Origin: JAFAVZ01 sp036009105
Lineage (GTDB): Bacteria; Acidobacteriota; Thermoanaerobaculia; Gp7-AA8
Direction of reading: 5' to 3'
DNA: 12,461 bases
NCBI GenBank assembly: GCA_036009105.1
Contig: DASYMJ010000120.1
Span: forward strand, 1-12,461
Shown: piece after piece, positions 1-6,119 of the stretch
Numbering within the stretch: position 1 is the stretch's first letter
Layout: every line of letters begins with the position of its first letter
Made by a program: the position numbers and the translations under genes
The notes under the pieces: model-generated
Told to the model about the DNA's origin: nothing
Database searches by the model: none
The model's input: only the letters and a program-made list of their open reading frames with translations

Positions 1-225
1 ATCGACTATGACCGCTCGCTCCTCAATGAAAACGAGCGGCAGGTGGTGGCCAAACTGATCGAGGCCTCGCAGCTGATGGACGAGATCTACTGGCGCCAGG
101 TCTCGGAGCGCAATCCCGACTGGCGGATGCAGCTCTACCAGCAGGCTTCCACGCCAGCCTCCTCGCCGCTCGACCGCGCCGGCTACGACTACTCCTGGCC
201 AACAAAGGGCCGTGGGACCGGTTGA
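1..225 (+). pseudogene. 5' fragment of M49 (DPP III-like) metallopeptidase, before the frameshift
   Basis: The reading frame is open from the first base, so the true start lies outside the window. It encodes a helical segment (NERQVVAKLIEASQLMDEIYW at about residues 10-30) typical of the N-terminal part of DPP III-like proteins. It stops at TGA 223-225, but homology to the family leaves this frame between about 190 and 210: the next frame (-1) reads LLANKGPWDRLKNDEPFVG, which continues naturally from GYDY. The two pieces are therefore almost certainly one gene interrupted by a 1-base deletion, either real or an assembly error. Family recognition comes mainly from the downstream piece. The residues between about 193 and 225 in this frame are probably not native protein. 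Confidence 0.7.
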
Positions 226-1547
226 AGAACGACGAGCCGTTCGTCGGCGCGATGAAGAAGCCGGAAGGCGCCGGCTTCTATCCGGAAGACCTCACGAAGG
301 AGGAGCTGGAGCGCTACATCGCCGCGCATCCCGATCAGAAGGACTCGCTGCAGGGGCTCTTCACCATCGTCCGCCGGGACGGCATCAACCTGGTGGCCAT
401 CCCCTACTCCACCTACTACCGCGACTTCCTCTACCCCGCCGCGCAGAAGCTGCGCGAGGCGGCGGCGATCACGAACAACGACTCGCTGCGCACGTTCCTC
501 ACCAAACGCGCGGAGGCCTTCCTCTCCGATGACTACCGGGACAGCGACATGGCCTGGATGGACCTGCAGGGCCCGATCGAGGTGGTGATCGGGCCGTACG
601 AGGTGTACGAGGACGAGCTGTTCAACTACAAGGCGTCGTACGAGTCGTTCGTCACGGTGGTGGACAAGCCGGAGAGCGACAAGCTGGCCGCCTACGCGCA
701 CGCGCTGCCGGACATGGAGCGCAATCTCCCCGAGCCGGAGCAGTACAAGAACCCGAACCGCGGCAGCGAGTCGCCCATCCGCGTGGTGCAGGAGCTCTAC
801 ACCGCCGGCGACGCGCGGCGCGGCGTGCAGACAGCGGCCTTCAACCTGCCGAACGATGAGTTCGTGCGGGAGAAGAAAGGCTCGAAGAAGGTCCTGCTCA
901 AGAATGTGATGGACGCGAAGTACAAGCAGAGCGGCCGGCCGATCGCGGACCGCGTGCTCGATCCCTCGCAAATCTCCCTCGTCAACTTCGACGCCTTCTT
1001 CAACCAGGTCCTCTTCCACGAGCTCTCGCACGGCCTCGGGCCGGGCTTCATTACCCAGCCGAACGGCGAGCGCATCGAGGTGCGCATCCCGCTGAAGAAC
1101 CTCTACTCCACCATCGAGGAAACGAAGGCCGACGTCCTCGGGCTGTGGAACATCGTCTACGCGCAGCAGCACAACCTGCTCTCCGGCTTCAGCGAGCAGC
1201 AGCTCTACGCGACGTACACGGGCCTGATGTTCCGCTCCATGCGCTTCGGCATCGGCGAGGCGCACGGCCGCGGTACGGCGGTGCAGTGGAACTGGCTGCG
1301 CGAGAAAGGCGGCATCGTGCCGTCCGGCGGCGGCAAGTTCCGGGTCGACTTCGACAAGTTCCGGGACGGCGTGAAGTCGCTCTCCACCGAGCTGCTGACC
1401 ATCGAGGCAACGGGCGACTTCAACCGGGCCACGGCCCTGCTCGACAAGTACGGCGTGGTGACCGCGGAGATCACGCAGACGAACTCGCGCCTGAACGACA
1501 TCCCGGTAGACATCACGCCCGTGTTCCCCGCGGCGGGAGAGAAGTAA
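222..1547 (+). CDS. M49 family (dipeptidyl-peptidase III-like) zinc metallopeptidase, catalytic part
   Basis: This is the main body of a DPP III-like peptidase, a family that removes dipeptides from peptide N-termini. Numbering from TTG 222 gives 441 residues. The zinc motif HELSH is at 266-270 and the second zinc/metal motif EETKAD is at 299-304, the spacing expected for M49. GPWDRL just upstream (207-224) and KPEGAGFYPED (13-23) are also family-like. The motif is the five-residue HExxH form instead of the classical HExxGH; as I recall, a subgroup with HEISH (e.g. from Caldithrix) is known and has altered activity. TTG 222 overlaps the stop of the preceding frame and is unlikely to be the native start, because homology continues upstream in this frame to about 192. 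The family is usually about 550 residues or longer, so some N-terminus is missing. The 72-aa gene follows after 2 nt, suggesting co-transcription. Confidence 0.85.
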   Translation: MKNDEPFVGAMKKPEGAGFYPEDLTKEELERYIAAHPDQKDSLQGLFTIVRRDGINLVAIPYSTYYRDFLYPAAQKLREAAAITNNDSLRTFLTKRAEAFLSDDYRDSDMAWMDLQGPIEVVIGPYEVYEDELFNYKASYESFVTVVDKPESDKLAAYAHALPDMERNLPEPEQYKNPNRGSESPIRVVQELYTAGDARRGVQTAAFNLPNDEFVREKKGSKKVLLKNVMDAKYKQSGRPIADRVLDPSQISLVNFDAFFNQVLFHELSHGLGPGFITQPNGERIEVRIPLKNLYSTIEETKADVLGLWNIVYAQQHNLLSGFSEQQLYATYTGLMFRSMRFGIGEAHGRGTAVQWNWLREKGGIVPSGGGKFRVDFDKFRDGVKSLSTELLTIEATGDFNRATALLDKYGVVTAEITQTNSRLNDIPVDITPVFPAAGEK

Positions 1548-1549
1548 GC

Positions 1550-1768
1550 GTGGAAGGGCGGGTCCTGGTGGTCTGCGCCGAGTGCGGCCGCCGCCGCGAA
1601 GTCTCCGGCGAGATGCCGGAGGACTACCTCGCCTGCTTCCAGCAGATCGTGGCCGAGGAGGGGTTCGTGCCCCGGCCGGGCGTTTCTCTCGCGCTCATCT
1701 GCGGCGCTTGCGCGGCGACGTACAAAGGCAGCGAAACCGCGGACGACGAAGCGAAGATAAAAATGTAG
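1550..1768 (+). CDS. Small two-CxxC (zinc-ribbon-like) protein, 72 aa
   Basis: The product is a 72-residue protein starting at GTG 1550, two bases after the peptidase stop, with a purine-rich GGGAGAGAAG just upstream as a possible ribosome site. Cys9-x2-Cys12 (VCAECGRR) and Cys51-x2-Cys54 (ICGACAATYKG) form a plausible four-Cys zinc site, with a helical middle (PEDYLACFQQIVAEEGF). I do not recognise a named family. The same frame is open further upstream, but that stretch is the shadow of the peptidase gene, so GTG 1550 is preferred. The last codons (KIKM) and the TAG stop lie within the REP-like element: the stop is the TAG of its GTAG signature. The C-terminus may therefore have been reset by repeat insertion. 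Coding status rests on tight linkage and the paired CxxC motifs. Confidence 0.6.
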   Translation: MEGRVLVVCAECGRRREVSGEMPEDYLACFQQIVAEEGFVPRPGVSLALICGACAATYKGSETADDEAKIKM

Positions 1769-1830
1769 GGCCGGCTCTCGGCCGGCCCAATGGATTCGTT
1801 GATGCTGGGCCGGCTGAGAGCCGGCCCTAC
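1765..1830. repeat. REP-like inverted pair (BIME-like), copy 1
   Basis: There are two palindromic units in opposite orientation. Unit A (1765-1789) starts GTA and then folds as GGGCCGGCT (1768-1776), loop CTC, GGCCGGCCC (1780-1788), with one G:T wobble. Unit B (1806-1830) is its reverse complement: GGGCCGGCT (1807-1815), loop GAG, AGCCGGCCC (1819-1827), TAC. The units also pair with each other over about 29 bp (1761-1789 with 1806-1834, one mismatch) around a 16-nt loop. An outward GTAG next to an imperfect hairpin is the hallmark of REP sequences mobilised by RAYT (TnpA-REP) transposases. It sits exactly between two convergent genes, so it could also act as a bidirectional transcription end signal, although no clear T-run follows. 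No RAYT gene is in the window. Confidence 0.85.
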
Positions 1831-1836
1831 ATTTGG

Positions 1837-3747
1837 TTACGCCATCCTGGCGATGGCTTCCTCGATCTGCTCGGAGGTCGGCATCACCGTCTCGGTCGGG
1901 CCTTCCACCAGGTGGCCTTCCAGCCACTTGTACTCGCCCTTCATCAGGTGCGAGACCAGCTTGTACGACTGCTCGTCGTGGTTGTCGAAGAGGTAGCGGA
2001 AGTTCGTATCCACGCGCATGCGCGCCTCGCGGCAGAACACGTCCGCGAGATCGAGCGCGTTCTGCTGCTCCTTCGACTGCTTGGCCAGCATGGTGGCGTA
2101 CGTGATCGAGGCGGCCATGGCGAAGAGATCCGTGCCGATGTCCACCAGGCGGAAGAGCACCATCTGCTTCCGCTCCAGCTTCGCCTGGTAACGCATCATG
2201 GCGTGGAAGATCGAGCGCGCCAGGTGGCGCGAGCTGCGCTCGATGAAGCCCATGTGCTCGGAGAGCTTGCCGAACTCGCCGTGCTTGGGGTAACGCGACC
2301 AGCCGAGGTACTTGGCGGGATACCAGGCGGCGTAGTGCGCGCCGGCCTTTGCCGCGGCGGCGAGCTTCTCGCCGGTCGGCGTCTCGGGGAGGAGGATCTT
2401 GTAGCCGCGCTTCATGTGGGGATCGACCGCCTCGCGGGCGATGAAGAGATGCTGGATCTCGCTCGTCCCCTCGAAAATGCGGTTGATGCGCATGTCGCGC
2501 ATGATCCGCTCCACCGGATAGCCGGCCTCGCCGCGCGCGCGGAGCGAGGCGGCGGTTTCGTATCCCCGCCCGCCGCGGATCTGCACGAGGTGATCGATGC
2601 ACTGCCACGCCACCTCGGTGTTGAACAGCTTGGCCATGGCCGCCTCGAGGCGGAGGTCGACGTCGCCGCGGTCGGCCAGCCCGGAGGTCAGCCACACGAT
2701 CGACTCCATGGCGAACGTATGCGACGCCATCCAGCTGATCTTCGCCGCCACCGCTTCATGCTTGCCGATCGGCGCGCCCCACTGCACCCGCTCGTTGGCC
2801 CACTCCTTCGCAATCTGCACCATCCGCCGGCCGCCGGCCGCGCAGCCCGCGGGGATGGTCAGGCGGCCGGTGTTCAGGGTGATCAGGGCCAGCTTGAGGC
2901 CGAGGCCTTCGCCCCACAGGAGGTTCTCTTTCGGGATGAAGACGTTGCTGAACTTGATCAGCACGTTGCCGATGCCGCGCAGGCCCATGAACTGGCAGCG
3001 GTGCGCGATCTCCACGCCCGGCGTGTCGGTCTCCAAGATGAAGGCGGAGATCTGCTTCTTCTCCTTCCCCTTGACCATCTTCGGCGGCGTCTGGGCCATC
3101 ACTACGATGACTTCCGCCTTCAGGCCATTGGTGCACCACAGCTTCTCGCCGTTGAGGATCCAGCCCTTGCCGTCCGGCGAGGGGACGGCCATGGTCTCCA
3201 TCTTGGCCGGATCGGAGCCGACGCCCGGCTCGGTCAGGGCGAACGCGGAGATGGCGCCCTTGGCCAGGCGGGGGAGGTATTTCTGCTTCTGCTCCGGCGT
3301 GCCGAAGAGCTTGAGCGGCTGGGGGACGCCGATGGACTGGTGCGCGGAGAGCCAGGCGACGGTCGACCCGCACCAGGTGGCGACGAGGCCGATGGCGCGG
3401 TTGTAGTTCGTCGCGCTGAACCCGAGGCCGCCGTACTCCTTCGGGATCTTCATCCCCCACGCGCCGAGCTCGTTCAAGCCGTCGAAGAGGGAGTAGTCGT
3501 ACTCCCCTTTCGCGTCGATGGCATCGGCGTCGACGTTCTCGCTGAGGAAGCGATCCATCTTGTTGAGGAAGTCGTCCGCTTCGGCCTTGTCGGCGGCGGG
3601 CTGCTCAGGGAAGGGATGGATGAGATCGACGTTGAGTTTGCCGAGGAAAAGATCGCCCACGAACGACGGCTTTTCCCACTCCGTCTCGCGCGAAGCCTCG
3701 GCGACTTCCATCGCCTCGATCGCGCCTTTGGTTTTCTGTTCGGCCAT
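1837..3747 (-). CDS. Acyl-CoA dehydrogenase (VLCAD/ACAD9-length, FadE-type)
   Basis: This 636-aa flavoenzyme would carry out the first step of fatty-acid beta-oxidation, trans-2 desaturation of acyl-CoA passing electrons to an electron-transfer flavoprotein. The N-terminal helical domain spans about 55-165. The FAD/substrate motif FALTEPGVGSD is at 169-179, the beta domain runs to about 280, and the C-terminal helical domain includes QIRGGRGYE (389-397). The likely catalytic base is Glu426 in RIFEGTSEIQ. Residues beyond about 450 form an extra domain absent from ~380-aa short/medium-chain enzymes; total length matches very-long-chain (VLCAD/ACAD9-like) forms. The start at 3747 is supported by AAGGAGT at 3759-3753. 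It is transcribed alone, convergent to the small Cys gene and separated from it by the REP pair. Its promoter carries a FadR-like operator. The chain-length preference is inferred only. Confidence 0.95.
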   Translation of the reverse strand: MAEQKTKGAIEAMEVAEASRETEWEKPSFVGDLFLGKLNVDLIHPFPEQPAADKAEADDFLNKMDRFLSENVDADAIDAKGEYDYSLFDGLNELGAWGMKIPKEYGGLGFSATNYNRAIGLVATWCGSTVAWLSAHQSIGVPQPLKLFGTPEQKQKYLPRLAKGAISAFALTEPGVGSDPAKMETMAVPSPDGKGWILNGEKLWCTNGLKAEVIVVMAQTPPKMVKGKEKKQISAFILETDTPGVEIAHRCQFMGLRGIGNVLIKFSNVFIPKENLLWGEGLGLKLALITLNTGRLTIPAGCAAGGRRMVQIAKEWANERVQWGAPIGKHEAVAAKISWMASHTFAMESIVWLTSGLADRGDVDLRLEAAMAKLFNTEVAWQCIDHLVQIRGGRGYETAASLRARGEAGYPVERIMRDMRINRIFEGTSEIQHLFIAREAVDPHMKRGYKILLPETPTGEKLAAAAKAGAHYAAWYPAKYLGWSRYPKHGEFGKLSEHMGFIERSSRHLARSIFHAMMRYQAKLERKQMVLFRLVDIGTDLFAMAASITYATMLAKQSKEQQNALDLADVFCREARMRVDTNFRYLFDNHDEQSYKLVSHLMKGEYKWLEGHLVEGPTETVMPTSEQIEEAIARMA

Positions 3748-3811
3748 TGCGGACTCCTTATGGGGATAGCGCCTTACACGAATCTTGCCGCCCTTTTCAG
3801 GGCGTCGAAAA

Positions 3812-3841
3812 AGTATGAATGAACGCTCATTCAGTTGTCAA
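3812..3841 (-). promoter_or_regulatory. Promoter of the acyl-CoA dehydrogenase gene
   Basis: Reading the minus strand, there is a perfect -35 TTGACA (3841-3836), an 18-nt spacer (3835-3818) and a -10-like CATACT (3817-3812, 4 of 6 consensus bases). Transcription would start near 3805, leaving a leader of about 55-60 nt with a Shine-Dalgarno AAGGAGT. This is among the best sigma-70 type promoters in the window, and it sits in an AT-richer island within GC-rich sequence. Confidence 0.65.
3816..3833. promoter_or_regulatory. FadR-like (TetR-family) operator palindrome
   Basis: The site TGAATGAACGCTCATTCA has perfect 7-bp arms (TGAATGA/TCATTCA) around a 4-nt spacer. The known Bacillus subtilis FadR consensus is TGAATGAMTANTCATTCA, with identical arms and spacer length. 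It fills the spacer between -35 and -10 of the acyl-CoA dehydrogenase promoter, so a bound TetR-type repressor would block RNA polymerase. By analogy, long-chain acyl-CoA would release it. The cognate regulator is not in the window. Confidence 0.75.
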
Positions 3842-4006
3842 GCGCGCCCGCGCGGCGGCGTTGGTTGGCAACGCCTGGACGAGTCTTGAAGAGCCGGCGC
3901 ACGAGCGGCGCTCCGTTCGAACGCCCCAACGCAACCGGCCGGTCCGGCGCGAAACGCTTCCGCCTCTCCCTCCACTACACAAAAAGAGCTGAAACAGGAG
4001 GAAAGG
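3842..4006. other. Divergent intergenic region upstream of the TIR gene
   Basis: This gap lies between the dehydrogenase promoter and the TIR gene. It holds a perfect hairpin GGCGTTG-GTTGG-CAACGCC (3857-3875) and a 10-bp palindrome CGTTCGAACG (3914-3923). I see no convincing -35/-10 pair for the TIR gene; the last 30 bases are A-rich and carry AGGAGG (3996-4001), five bases before ATG 4007. No gene is evident. Confidence 0.5.
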
Positions 4007-4726
4007 ATGGCTGACCTTTTTCTGAGTTACGCGCGGGAGGACCGCGCCTGTGCGGAGATGCTCGCCGGCGCGCTGGCCAGGCGAGGTTGGAGCGTCTGGT
4101 GGGACCGGCGGATCCAAGTGGGGCGTTCGTTCTCGGAGGTGATCGAGCGCGAGCTCGACCAGGCTCGTTGCGTGCTGGTGTTGTGGTCGAGCGCTTCCAT
4201 CCAGTCGCAGTGGGTGCAGAACGAGGCGGCGGAAGCAGCGCGGAAAAAACGGCTCGTGCCGGTGCGCATCGAGGACGTCCGCCCGCCGCTCGAGTTCCGC
4301 CGCCTGCAGACAGCCGATTTGTTCGACTGGAAGGACGGCCTCGATCGTCCCGACTTCGTCACCTGTCTGCAGGCGATCGAGTTTCTCGCCGGCCACACCG
4401 CTTCGAAGCCCATTCCGCCGTATGCGCCGGCAGCTGCGCCACCGCGCGTTGCCGCGCAGCCCCAGCCGCAGCCGATGCGGTACGCGTTCGCCGCTCCGGC
4501 ACTTGCCGTGGGCGGGCGTCAGCCGGTACTGGCGCTCGTGCTGTCGGCGCTCATTGTCGGCGTGGGGCAGTTCTACAACGGCGACGTGAAGAAGGGAGCG
4601 GTGATGCTCGTCGCGGCGATCGTTGCCGGTCTGCTCAGCTTCGGTGTCGGCTGGTTTGCCGTCGCCATCTGGTCCGCCTGGGACGCGTACCAGGTGGCCA
4701 GCGGCAAAGCGCCGGTCTGGGCTTAG
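4007..4726 (+). CDS. TIR-domain protein with C-terminal TM2-like membrane module
   Basis: The product has 239 residues. Residues 3-127 form a TIR domain: LFLSYAREDR (4-13), GWSVWWDRRI (27-36), the VLVLWSS strand (56-62) and SQWVQNE (67-73). Glu73 occupies the position of the catalytic glutamate of NAD-cleaving TIRs (the WxxxE-type helix of SARM1 and plant TIRs), so NADase or cyclic-ADP-ribose-type activity is possible. A Pro/Ala/Gln linker (134-158) leads to two hydrophobic helices (about 173-188 and 197-222) with GQFYNG (187-192) and IWSAWDAY (221-228), resembling TM2-domain proteins. The TIR would therefore be membrane-anchored and cytoplasmic. Translation is supported by AGGAGG at 3996-4001. 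The next gene follows after 94 nt on the same strand. Bacterial TIR proteins often act in phage defence, but no other defence gene is adjacent, and a signalling or scaffold role is equally open. Confidence 0.85.
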   Translation: MADLFLSYAREDRACAEMLAGALARRGWSVWWDRRIQVGRSFSEVIERELDQARCVLVLWSSASIQSQWVQNEAAEAARKKRLVPVRIEDVRPPLEFRRLQTADLFDWKDGLDRPDFVTCLQAIEFLAGHTASKPIPPYAPAAAPPRVAAQPQPQPMRYAFAAPALAVGGRQPVLALVLSALIVGVGQFYNGDVKKGAVMLVAAIVAGLLSFGVGWFAVAIWSAWDAYQVASGKAPVWA

Positions 4727-4808
4727 CGCGGCGCTGAGGTGCGGACATGCAACCGGCGGCGCTGGTCGAAGCTCGCTTTTCCGAGCGGCCGGCGGGCGGA
4801 CGCGGCAG

Positions 4809-4814
4809 TATCAT
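4809..4814 (+). promoter_or_regulatory. Possible -10 element for a leaderless mRNA
   Basis: TATCAT matches TATAAT at five of six positions and is followed by only 6 nt before ATG 4821, the spacing expected if transcription starts at the start codon. No good -35 is seen 16-18 nt upstream, so this is tentative. Confidence 0.3.
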
Positions 4815-4820
4815 CGGGCG

Positions 4821-6017
4821 ATGAAGCTTGCAGGCGTCGTGCTCGCCGTGCTGTTGATTTCCCCGCGGGCCGTGGCGGCGGCCCCGGTGCTGGCGCCGTG
4901 CGGCAGTGCGCAGGCGGTGGCCGGCGTCCAGCCGCGCGTCGTCCACCTGGGCGACTACATCTACGTCTCGGTTTGCCACCTCAAAGACTTCATGGCCGAG
5001 GCGGAGGCAAGGGAACAGACGGTCACGCTCTACGTCAATGGGATCGACACCGGGAACAAGGCCACCGGCATCTACGACGACTCCGGCATGCTGCAGTTCG
5101 TGCTCGACCGGACGGACAAGAACAAGGAGCTGTGGCGCCTGCAGCTCTACAACCCGCTCTTCGAGCCGACGGACAGGATGACCATCGGGGTAGGCAAAGG
5201 CGGCGACCGGCCGCTGCCGCGGGTGGCGGGAGCGAACACGGGCGTCACGCTGAACAAGCTGTGGATCAACTGGTCGACCTGGATCTGGCTCGCCCTGCTC
5301 TTCACGGTCGTGATCGGCATCCTGCTCTACGCGAAGCGCACCGACCTTCTCCGGGAGGGACCCGCCCTGGGCGGCAAGCTCCAGCCCTACAGCCTGGCCC
5401 GCACGCAGATGGCGTGGTGGTTCGTCCTCATCGTCACCGGCTACATCTTTCTCTGGCTCATCACCGGCGACCGCGACTCCATCCCCCCCTCCCTGCTCGC
5501 CCTCCTCGGCATCAGCGCCGCGACGGCGTTGGCCGCGGTGGCCATCACCTCCACCACCGGCCGCGCGGCCGCGATGCGCAAGATGATCGATGCAGAGGTC
5601 GCGGCCACCGACGCCTCGACGGTGAAAATCGACGAGGAGCTGATCGCCGCCGCGCAGAGGATCGCCGAGGCGCGGGCGGCCGGGCGGCCGACCTCTTCGC
5701 TGGAGGCATTGCAGGCAACGCTGCTCGAGAAGCGCGTCGAGCTGGATGAGTTCCGGGTGCGGCTCATCGAGCAGCTGAGCGGCATCTCCTCCATCGTGAA
5801 GTCGGACGGCATCTGGCACGACCTGGTGATGGATGACAAGGGGGCGATCGCCCTCGACCGGCTGCAGATCGTGGTCTGGACGGTGGTCCTGGGCGGCGTC
5901 TTCATCGCCACGGTGGTGTGGGACCTGAGCATGCCGGAGTTCAACGGCACGCTGCTCGCGCTGATGGGCATCAGCTCGGGAACGTACATCGGGTTCAAGC
6001 TGCCGGGGCGCACATAG
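4821..6017 (+). CDS. Exported/multi-pass membrane protein with duplicated LLALxGIS module, unknown function
   Basis: The product has 398 residues. The N-terminus (1-20) looks like a signal peptide or first helix ending AVAA/AP. An extracytoplasmic, probably beta-rich domain (about 22-145) has Cys27 and Cys52. Membrane segments are near 151-171, 196-216, 222-244, 349-367 and 376-391, with a coiled-coil-like charged helix at about 268-320 between them. Residues 194-242 and 347-394 are an ungapped internal repeat offset by 153 residues, sharing R-x-Q-x3-W and LLALxGIS-x2-T. I do not recognise a named family, though similar 'GIS-T' membrane proteins seem to recur in bacteria. ATG 4821 is chosen because it gives the signal-like N-terminus; the frame is open upstream but overlaps the TIR gene in a non-protein-like stretch. 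No Shine-Dalgarno is visible, and TATCAT ends 6 nt before the ATG. Confidence 0.75.
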   Translation: MKLAGVVLAVLLISPRAVAAAPVLAPCGSAQAVAGVQPRVVHLGDYIYVSVCHLKDFMAEAEAREQTVTLYVNGIDTGNKATGIYDDSGMLQFVLDRTDKNKELWRLQLYNPLFEPTDRMTIGVGKGGDRPLPRVAGANTGVTLNKLWINWSTWIWLALLFTVVIGILLYAKRTDLLREGPALGGKLQPYSLARTQMAWWFVLIVTGYIFLWLITGDRDSIPPSLLALLGISAATALAAVAITSTTGRAAAMRKMIDAEVAATDASTVKIDEELIAAAQRIAEARAAGRPTSSLEALQATLLEKRVELDEFRVRLIEQLSGISSIVKSDGIWHDLVMDDKGAIALDRLQIVVWTVVLGGVFIATVVWDLSMPEFNGTLLALMGISSGTYIGFKLPGRT

Positions 6018-6102
6018 GAACGAACGAGGAACGAGGAACGAGGAAGGATGAACAAAGACGGAGTCTGGCCAGCCTTTGTTCATCGTTCATCCTTCCTCGT
6101 TC
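6017..6102. repeat. Heptamer repeats and long imperfect inverted repeat upstream of folE
   Basis: The segment opens with tandem GGAACGA-type heptamers (6017-6048; the first overlaps the last base of the preceding TAG stop). Sequence 6036-6053 pairs perfectly over 18 bp with 6085-6102, and 6047-6057 pairs over 11 bp with 6074-6084, because the right arm carries an extra 7-nt GATGAAC unit (seen as GTTCATC). The RNA could fold in two alternative registers. It could be a terminator after the membrane-protein gene, a small dispersed repeat, or a folE leader element. No T-run follows. Confidence 0.7.
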
Positions 6103-6106
6103 ACGT

Positions 6107-6112
6107 TAGACT
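6107..6112 (+). promoter_or_regulatory. Possible -10 element for folE
   Basis: TAGACT (4 of 6 to TATAAT) lies 7 nt before ATG 6120, and no Shine-Dalgarno is present between them. This would fit a leaderless folE transcript; there is no clear -35, so the call is weak. Confidence 0.25.
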
Positions 6113-6119
6113 TTCGCGC

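Noticed and set aside
204..210. A-AAG-GGC as a programmed -1 frameshift site in the peptidase gene
   Set aside because: It fits the slippery pattern formally, but the -1 frame already looks family-like upstream of it (LLAN before KGPWDRL), and bacterial M49 genes are not known to use recoding. A 1-base deletion near 190-192 is simpler.
1205..2695. Long open frames antisense to, or out of frame with, real genes (also e.g. 1582-3822, 6497-8920, 10991-12424)
   Set aside because: In GC-rich DNA, stop-poor shadow frames are common. Their products are low-complexity Arg/Ala/Gly or His/Leu/Val-rich strings without domains, while the opposite frames encode clear families.
4771..4786. GCTCG-CTTTTC-CGAGC hairpin as a terminator after the TIR gene
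   Set aside because: The stem is only 5 bp and no T-run follows; too weak to call.
4623..4820. Upstream extension of the duplicated membrane protein into the TIR gene
   Set aside because: The added residues are Arg/Gly-rich and overlap the TIR C-terminus out of frame; ATG 4821 gives a proper signal-like N-terminus.
6017..6048. Heptamer repeats as a CRISPR array
   Set aside because: The units are 7 bp, contiguous and without unique spacers; no cas genes are present.
6048..6119. Upstream ATG 6048 as the folE start
   Set aside because: It would translate the hairpin repeat into a tail not seen in FolE proteins.
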